A stretch of DNA of 46,112 nucleotides from Bacteroidaceae bacterium (GTDB taxonomy: Bacteria; Bacteroidota; Bacteroidia; Bacteroidales; Bacteroidaceae). Position numbers and translations under genes: made by a program. Positions within the stretch are counted from its first letter, which is position 1. Each line of letters begins with the position of its first letter. A model generated the notes under the pieces. It was not told the DNA's origin and did not search any database. It saw only the letters and a list, made by a program, of their open reading frames with translations. Below are positions 41,195 through 46,112 of this stretch, in pieces. Where the stretch lies: contig JAFUVZ010000070.1 of NCBI GenBank assembly GCA_017471185.1, positions 1 to 46,112 on the forward strand, read 5' to 3'.

Positions 41195-41239
41195 ACATTG
41201 AATAATGGAAAACGGTCAACGGCCAACGGTCAACGGTCA
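41177..41239 (+). repeat. Heptad array at the aroQ / O-methyltransferase junction
   Basis: Nine 7-bp units stay in strict phase for 63 bp. The first four are TTGAACA-type, then one is ATGGAAA and four are ACGGTCA-type. They cover the end of aroQ, its stop, the 10-bp gap, the ATG at 41205 (first three bases of the fifth unit) and the first codons of the methyltransferase. It is the longest of the five arrays. Confidence 0.85.
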
Positions 41240-41876
41240 ACCTGAGATAGAAGAGTACATCTTGCAGCATATTGATGCAGAGGGTGATTACTTGAATTCA
41301 CTCTATCGTGCTACCCATCTGCAACTGCTTTATCCTCACATGGTTTCAGGGCATCTGCAGGGACGGATACTCAAGATGTTGACACACATGATTCGTCCGA
41401 AACGTATTTTAGAGATTGGCACATATAGCGGCTATTCGGCTCTATGTATGGCAGAAGGATTGCCAGAGGACGGTAAGATCTATACCATCGAGATTAACGA
41501 TGAGCAGGAGGAGTTCACCCGACCTTGGTTTGAGAATTCGCCTTACGCTGATAAGATTGAGTTCATCATCGGTGACGCTATGCAGGTAATACCGTCATTA
41601 GGAACTACTTTCGATATGGCTTTTATTGATGGTGACAAACGCAAGTACCTGGAGTTTTACGAAATGGCACTCACTCACCTCAACCCTGGTGGCTATATCT
41701 TGGCAGACAATACCTTATGGGGTGGTCATGTGACGGATGAGCACGTTAGGCAGAGCGATTTGCAAACGCAGGGTATCCTCCACTTCAATGACTTTGTGGC
41801 TTCTGACGAGAGAGTGGAGAAGGTGATTCTGCCGTTAAGGGACGGACTGACGATTATCCGAAAAAAGGAGTTGTAG
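41205..41876 (+). CDS. SAM-dependent O-methyltransferase (class I, family 3)
   Basis: This 223-residue enzyme has the SAM-binding motif ILEIGTYSGYSAL at 68-80, IEINDEQEE, and the metal-binding FIDGDKRKY followed by GGYILADNTLWGG. This is the pattern of the caffeoyl-CoA/catechol O-methyltransferase group, which methylates hydroxyls with Mg2+. The substrate is unknown. The N-terminus MENGQRPTVNGQ is encoded by heptad repeats and would be disordered; the folded protein begins near EIEEYIL. It is 10 bp after aroQ and 21 bp before the phosphoesterase gene. Confidence 0.88.
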   Translation: MENGQRPTVNGQPEIEEYILQHIDAEGDYLNSLYRATHLQLLYPHMVSGHLQGRILKMLTHMIRPKRILEIGTYSGYSALCMAEGLPEDGKIYTIEINDEQEEFTRPWFENSPYADKIEFIIGDAMQVIPSLGTTFDMAFIDGDKRKYLEFYEMALTHLNPGGYILADNTLWGGHVTDEHVRQSDLQTQGILHFNDFVASDERVEKVILPLRDGLTIIRKKEL

Positions 41877-41897
41877 GGTTATATTAATGTTTTTGGA

Positions 41898-43223
41898 ATG
41901 AAGAAGTTATTTGGACTGATAGGATTGGTGGCACTCGTAGCATTGGGTATTCTTAGCTATGTGCGTTGGGAGGTATGGTTTGGGAATCCAGAGGAGGCTC
42001 CCTACTCCACGACTGATCAGCCTCAACGGATATTGCTGACTTTTGGCGATGAAAACGGCAATAACCGCAATGTGAGCTGGAGTTGTGGCGAGGAGGTGAA
42101 ACCTGCTTTCCTGGAATTAGCCGACCTCACTGATACCATTCGTATTGACGCTAAGGGTGAGGTGTTTACATCGAGAGCTGGCAAAACGGCTTTCTATGTA
42201 GCACGACTCAGGAACCTGGAATCAGGATGTGCTTATAGCTATAGGGTATGCACGGATGACCATTATTCCGAATGGCATCATTTCTCGCTTTCCGAGCACC
42301 AAGAAACTTCCTTCCTCTATGTGGGTGATGTGCAGGATACCATCGCTGGTATCGCCAACCAACTGCTCAAGTCTGCTTTCAAGCATCACCCCGATGCCCA
42401 GTTCCTGATTTGCGGAGGCGACCTGACGGAAAGGCCTACAGACACTTACTGGCAAGAGACCTTCGAGGGTTTAGACTCCATAGGTCAGACTCTCCCCGTA
42501 ATGACTATCACAGGCAATCATGATTACCTGAAAGGTTTGATTTACAAGCTGGAGCGCCGATTCTCACTGATTCATTCTTATTTCCTCGATTCTATGATTG
42601 GGGAGAACCAGGTGTTCACCCTGAAATATAAAGATGTGCAGTTCTTCCTTTTAGACAGCAACCGGGAATTCTTCTACCTTTATACCCAACGTCATTGGCT
42701 GGAGGAACAGCTGAAGGCAAGCACGGCTACCTGGAAGATTGTGGTGCTACATCACCCGCTTTACTCCATTCGTAGCAAGAACAACAACCTGATTCAGCGT
42801 TGGATGTTTGATGACCTGATCCGTGAGTATGGGGTTGACTTGGTGTTACAAGGACATGAGCATGCTTACGCACGCATGACGAACCACGATCAGCAATTGC
42901 AGACACCTATCACGCCCGTCTATACGGTGAGCCATCTCTCGCCCAAGAACTATCGCATTGAGTTCAGCGAATCATTTGACAAGTTTGGCTCTGGCAGCAG
43001 ATACTACCAGCAAATCAAAGCCAATGCACAGTCGCTGACAATCACGGCATACGATGCTGTCACTCATGAGCTTTACGACTCACTGGTGATCAATAAGGAC
43101 AAGGGCATCATAGACTATGGTAAAGATATCCCTGAAAAGATTGAATTTACCCCAGTGCCTGGCAACAAGAAAGACGCTAAGTTTGCCAAACGGATTGAGG
43201 AATACAAAAACAGGAAATTATGA
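41898..43223 (+). CDS. Membrane-anchored metallophosphoesterase, purple acid phosphatase-like
   Basis: This 441-residue protein has an N-terminal signal-anchor (residues 3-21) and a fibronectin-like beta domain (about 40-130). The calcineurin-type core has YVGDVQDT near 141, GGDLTERP near 173, TGNHDY near 205, VVLHHPLYS, and GHEHAYARM, which give the dinuclear metal ligands. It would hydrolyse phosphate esters in the periplasm. The C-terminal tail is lysine-rich (GNKKDAKFAKRIEEYKN). Its stop overlaps the start of the LtaS-like gene (ATGA), so the two are translationally coupled. Confidence 0.88.
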   Translation: MKKLFGLIGLVALVALGILSYVRWEVWFGNPEEAPYSTTDQPQRILLTFGDENGNNRNVSWSCGEEVKPAFLELADLTDTIRIDAKGEVFTSRAGKTAFYVARLRNLESGCAYSYRVCTDDHYSEWHHFSLSEHQETSFLYVGDVQDTIAGIANQLLKSAFKHHPDAQFLICGGDLTERPTDTYWQETFEGLDSIGQTLPVMTITGNHDYLKGLIYKLERRFSLIHSYFLDSMIGENQVFTLKYKDVQFFLLDSNREFFYLYTQRHWLEEQLKASTATWKIVVLHHPLYSIRSKNNNLIQRWMFDDLIREYGVDLVLQGHEHAYARMTNHDQQLQTPITPVYTVSHLSPKNYRIEFSESFDKFGSGSRYYQQIKANAQSLTITAYDAVTHELYDSLVINKDKGIIDYGKDIPEKIEFTPVPGNKKDAKFAKRIEEYKNRKL

Positions 43224-45202
43224 GCATAAAGAAAACATTCGTGTCAACGCTGGTTGCTTTTGTGTGCAACCTCATGCTGGCATATATCATCTACGCAATA
43301 TGCCGGCTGGCTTTCTTGGCAGAGAACTGGAGCACTTTTGCCGAAGGCTTTGACGCCCTCTCTGGCTCATCGGTCTTGAAAGGCAGCTGGATGTTCGACA
43401 CCTCAGCCATCATCTACACCAATATCTTATATGCCTTGCTCATGCTTATTCCTTGTCACCTGAAAGAGAAGGATGGTTGGCAGACTCTTGCGAAATGGAT
43501 GTTTGTGATGGTCAATTCCATCGCTATTATCGTAAACCTTGCTGATGCCGTTTATTTTCAATATACAGGCCGCAGAACTACGGCTTCCGTTTTCCAGGAA
43601 TTCAGTCATGAGAACAACTTAGGTGATGTCTTTGGCGTGGAGATTGCCAACCATTGGTTTCTGGTTCTGCTTGGCATCATGCTGATTGCCGGTTTGTTTT
43701 TCCTATATGTCAAGCCAAAGGGCAAGATTCTGCTCAGAGAGCGAAGGGATTACATCAGCTATTATGTGATTCACTCCCTTTGTTTCCTGATATTCATTCC
43801 TCTGGCAATTTTCGGTATGCGTGGGGGAGCCACCACAGCTGTGCGACCTATCACTATCAGTAACGCCAACCAATACGTGAACCGTCCTACGGAAGCGGCT
43901 TTAGTGCTGAATACACCTTTCTCTATGATCCGCACCATCGGCAAGAATGTCTTTAAGGACCCTCAGTATTTCAGCCGTGAGGAAATTGATGATATTTATT
44001 CTCCTGTCGTAATGCCGAATGACTCAGTGGCGTTCAAGCAGAAGAATGTGGTGGTGTTGATTCTGGAGAGCTTCAGTCGGGAATTCATCGGGGGCTATAA
44101 CGACATTTGGAACGATCCTCAATACATGAGCTATGCGCCTTTCATGGATTCTTTGCTCCAGTGTTCGGTAACCTTCGACTATACATTTGCCAACGGTCGC
44201 AAGAGTATTGACGGAATGCCATCCATTTTATCAAGTATTCCCCGTTTCATCGAACCTTTCTTCCTCACGCCCGCCTCTTTGAATGAAGTGAGCGGTTTAG
44301 CCGGTGAATTGGGCAAAAAAGGCTATTATTCGGCTTTCTTCCACGGGGCTGAGAACGGTTCGATGGGCTTTGAGGCTTTTGCCAAGACAACGGGCTATGA
44401 CGACTATTTCGGACGTACGGAATACAATGAGGACAAGCGTTTCAACGGTGATAAGGACTTCGACGGCATGTGGGCTATCTGGGACGAAGAGTTCCTGCAG
44501 TTCTATGCCTTGAAGATGAGCGAGATGAAGGAGCCTTTCATCACTTCTGTCTTTACAGCAAGCTCGCACCACCCGTTCGCTGTGCCTGAGCGATATAAAG
44601 AGGTGTATGTTGATGAACCAGGCGATGACAATGTGTTGCATAAGTGCATCCGCTATGTGGATAATGCTTTGAAACTGTTCTTCGATACAGCGAGCCAGCA
44701 ACCTTGGTATGAGAATACTATCTTCGTACTAACCGCTGATCACACCAACCTCAGTTCTCGTCCTGAATATCAGACAGACCTGGGTGTGTTTGGAGCTCCT
44801 ATCATCATCTTCGACCCTACTGGCGACATCAAGCCTGAACGTCGTCATGCTATCGCCCAGCAGATTGACATTATGCCTACCATATTGAGCTACTTGGGTT
44901 ACGACAATCCGTATGTGGCGTTTGGCATTGATTTACTGAACACGCCTGACGAGGAGACTTGGGCAGTGAACCATACCAACGGCATTTATCAGTATGTGAA
45001 GGGCGACTATGTGATGCAGTTTACTGAGGAAGGCGAGGTGAAAGCCATCTACAACTTCAAGACTGACTGGTTCATGAAGCAGAACCTGAAAGGGCAGATT
45101 GGCTCTTTGGAAAGCGAAATGGAGCGAGAGCTGAAAGGCATCATCCAGCAATACATGGAGCGTATGACGGAAGACCGCCTGGTTTATAAGAATAACGAAT
45201 AA
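43220..45202 (+). CDS. LtaS-type sulfatase-fold phosphoglycerol/phosphoethanolamine transferase
   Basis: This 660-residue protein has five N-terminal transmembrane helices (to about residue 202) and an alkaline phosphatase/sulfatase-fold extracellular domain. NVVVLILESFSREFIG supplies a metal glutamate near 283, NGRKSIDGMPSIL near 326-337 has the likely nucleophile Ser329 where LtaS uses Thr, and ASSHHPF and TADHTN complete the metal site. In Gram-positives LtaS builds lipoteichoic acid. In Bacteroidetes the product is unknown and may be a phosphoglycerol or phosphoethanolamine head group on lipid or glycan. It overlaps the phosphoesterase gene by 4 bp and is followed by a small peptide gene after 9 bp. 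Confidence 0.87.
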   Translation: MSIKKTFVSTLVAFVCNLMLAYIIYAICRLAFLAENWSTFAEGFDALSGSSVLKGSWMFDTSAIIYTNILYALLMLIPCHLKEKDGWQTLAKWMFVMVNSIAIIVNLADAVYFQYTGRRTTASVFQEFSHENNLGDVFGVEIANHWFLVLLGIMLIAGLFFLYVKPKGKILLRERRDYISYYVIHSLCFLIFIPLAIFGMRGGATTAVRPITISNANQYVNRPTEAALVLNTPFSMIRTIGKNVFKDPQYFSREEIDDIYSPVVMPNDSVAFKQKNVVVLILESFSREFIGGYNDIWNDPQYMSYAPFMDSLLQCSVTFDYTFANGRKSIDGMPSILSSIPRFIEPFFLTPASLNEVSGLAGELGKKGYYSAFFHGAENGSMGFEAFAKTTGYDDYFGRTEYNEDKRFNGDKDFDGMWAIWDEEFLQFYALKMSEMKEPFITSVFTASSHHPFAVPERYKEVYVDEPGDDNVLHKCIRYVDNALKLFFDTASQQPWYENTIFVLTADHTNLSSRPEYQTDLGVFGAPIIIFDPTGDIKPERRHAIAQQIDIMPTILSYLGYDNPYVAFGIDLLNTPDEETWAVNHTNGIYQYVKGDYVMQFTEEGEVKAIYNFKTDWFMKQNLKGQIGSLESEMERELKGIIQQYMERMTEDRLVYKNNE

Positions 45203-45211
45203 ACGACTGAT

Positions 45212-45340
45212 ATGAAAAAGATTATCTTCTTTACATTCATCATGATGAGTATCTGTACCTTTGCTCTGGCAGAGCTACAAGCCAAACCTCAGAAACAAGA
45301 GAGAAAGCCTATCGGGTATATCCAACCAGAAAAGGACTGA
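45212..45340 (+). CDS. Small secreted peptide, 42 residues
   Basis: An ATG 9 bp after the LtaS-like stop opens a 42-codon frame. It has a classic signal peptide (MKKIIFFTFIMMSICTFALA), leaving a mature peptide of about 22 residues rich in Lys, Gln and Pro (it starts ELQAKPQKQE and ends IQPEKD). The context, start and hydrophobic leader make it very probably real, and it would be the last gene of the aroQ operon. No family is recognised. It may be an accessory peptide of the LtaS-like enzyme. No hairpin terminator is evident after it. Confidence 0.65.
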   Translation: MKKIIFFTFIMMSICTFALAELQAKPQKQERKPIGYIQPEKD

Positions 45341-45384
45341 GTAAAAAAACTAACACCACATTTTGATATTCTCAGAAATACATT

Positions 45385-45392
45385 TATCTTTG
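45385..45392 (+). promoter_or_regulatory. Orphan -7 element (TATCTTTG)
   Basis: This is an exact TAnnTTTG match with no ORF downstream. A transcript would start near 45399. The bases at 45400-45406 (AAGGGCG) are complementary to 45510-45516 (CGCCCTT), so a structured RNA of about 120 bases is possible. Confidence 0.4.
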
Positions 45393-45572
45393 TGGGTGAA
45401 AGGGCGATAGTTCTTTCAAGACATTATTGGATTAATAAGAAGCGTTATGCTGCTTTGTCAATCTGAAACCTAGGAAATTTCATTAAGCATGATTTCTCCA
45501 GCCTTTTCACGCCCTTGTCCCTGTTCCTGGCATTAAAGTTTTAATTGACAAAAATCGACGAAGTCAGGAAGT

Positions 45573-45662
45573 AAGAAACTCCGCTATTCCGCTAAACTGA
45601 GATAATGCATATATTACAATAGTTATCATAGCGGAATTATTAGCGGAATAGCGGAGTTTCTT
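45573..45662. repeat. Long perfect inverted repeat with 23-bp arms
   Basis: The arms at 45573-45595 and 45640-45662 are perfect reverse complements around a 44-bp AT-rich centre. Each arm contains TAGCGGAATAGCGGAGTTTC or its complement, and TAGCGGAAT occurs again at 45629-45637. It may be a small inverted-repeat element or a strong cruciform or terminator. Confidence 0.85.
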
Positions 45663-45866
45663 TATCAAAATCTTCAAAAAAAGGCTTGTTTTCTTTAAGA
45701 ATACGCTTCTTTCTGAACGGGATTTCAAGTCTGCTTTTGCAGTATCTGCAAGGCCGTCACGGTTTCAAAATAAAGGCTTTCATCCCACGAGAACTCGCAC
45801 CCTTCAAAGTCCTCCTGTAACTAACTGATACTTAGCACTGGTCGAGTCCCCGCCTTTCCGACAGCA

Positions 45867-45954
45867 GGGGACTCTCAGTCCATCACAAGGGGACTCTCAG
45901 TCCATCATGCGGGGACTCACAGTCCGTAACGTGGGGATTCTCGGGACCAGGCCA
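45867..45954. repeat. Tandem array of four 22-bp hairpin units
   Basis: Units start at 45867, 45889, 45911 and 45933, exactly 22 bp apart. The first three contain GGACT-CTC-AGTCC or GGACT-CAC-AGTCC; the loop changes while the arms are kept. The fourth is degenerate. Upstream, GAGTCCCC at 45844-45851 is complementary to GGGGACTC at the start of the first unit. Confidence 0.85.
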
Positions 45955-46100
45955 TTGTCCTTTCAGACAGAAGCTGAGCGACTGACTGTCAGATGCTGAG
46001 GAACAATTAGACCCGAAGTCAGCTACATCCTGTCCATACGCTATTCATGATTCCGGTTGACACCATTTCACCTTACTTTTAATATGGGTTGAGTTAAAAA

Positions 46101-46112
46101 AAACTCCGCTAT
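46101..46112 (+). repeat. Second copy of the inverted-repeat core, cut by the window edge
   Basis: AACTCCGCTAT at the end repeats the sequence in the left arm at 45578-45588. A second inverted repeat may begin here and continue outside the window. Confidence 0.5.

Larger units (their letters stand above)
45341..46112. other. Gene-poor, repeat-rich right end
   Basis: No frame with coding character is seen on either strand in these 772 bp. They hold one perfect -7 element (45385-45392), a 23-bp perfect inverted repeat (45573-45662), an array of 22-bp hairpin units (45867-45954), and at the very end a second copy of the inverted repeat's core, AACTCCGCTAT. The remainder (about 45663-45840 and 45955-46090) shows nothing I can name. 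Confidence 0.6.

Noticed and set aside
41177-41239. Heptad repeats as an IS or MITE end
   Set aside because: No target duplication, terminal inverted repeat or fixed sequence is found; units vary but phase is kept, which fits repeat turnover better than transposition.
45399-45600. 6S RNA or tmRNA
   Set aside because: The size is near, but no conserved tmRNA tag or 6S central bubble could be recognised by eye.
45867-45954. CRISPR array
   Set aside because: Units are directly adjacent with a 22-bp period, no unique spacers are present, and no cas genes are seen.

Overview
The window looks like chromosomal DNA of a member of the Bacteroidales, most likely Prevotella or a close relative. The evidence is the near absence of Shine-Dalgarno sequences, many exact matches to the Bacteroidetes -7 promoter element TAnnTTTG before real starts, and Bacteroidetes-typical families (TPR/OmpA-like lipoprotein, DUF3316, DUF4922, DUF4369, an IS1380 transposase). 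The genus is inference. Nothing suggests one large mobile island. The only clear insertion-sequence gene is a transposase fragment cut by the left edge, and the right end is a gene-poor, repeat-rich stretch.

Layout, left to right. 1-402: start of an IS1380-family transposase and its flank. 433-3224: CPA2 antiporter and a LolD-like ATPase. 3234-5557 (minus): helix-hairpin-helix protein and Na+-coupled neurotransmitter-type symporter. 5660-8300: VanZ-like protein, murF, then folP and the diadenylate cyclase gene. 9111-10190: repeat-rich lipoprotein. 10303-12539: pta-ackA acetate pathway. 12751-13062: HU-like protein. 13288-14706: alkaline phosphatase. 14795-18367 (minus): a thiamine uptake unit with TPP riboswitch, TonB receptor, Pnu-type transporter and thiamine pyrophosphokinase. 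18424-19665: MscS channel and a small membrane protein, then tRNA-Leu(TAG). 19913-24523 (minus): S41 peptidase, DUF3316 protein and topoisomerase IV subunit A. 24665-26825: glyS and an FKBP lipoprotein. 26857-33980 (minus): a tightly packed six-gene operon that looks like cell-wall sugar or muropeptide salvage. 34351-35169: lipoprotein flavodoxin. 35226-40707 (minus): YifB/ComM ATPase, a thioredoxin-like lipoprotein without CxxC, the TPR/OmpA lipoprotein and a XerD-type recombinase. 40769-45340: aroQ, O-methyltransferase, metallophosphoesterase, LtaS-like enzyme and a tiny secreted peptide, probably one operon. 45341-46112: no gene, but a promoter, a long perfect inverted repeat and an array of 22-bp hairpin units.

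The most striking undescribed signal is a set of degenerate 7-bp repeat arrays at five gene junctions, on both strands. Each array covers the stop codon of the upstream gene and the start codon of the next, and the downstream ATG is always the first three bases of a heptad. Because 7 is not a multiple of 3, successive heptads present ATG and stop codons in all three frames. This suggests frame-independent stop/restart or slippage-driven variation, though both are inference. A second candidate system is the six-gene salvage operon, which joins a solute:sodium symporter, a double GT2-like protein, a GalT-like DUF4922 protein, a SpoIID protein with no signal peptide, an AmpG-like permease and a BadF-type sugar kinase. 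Three of the five heptad arrays lie inside it.
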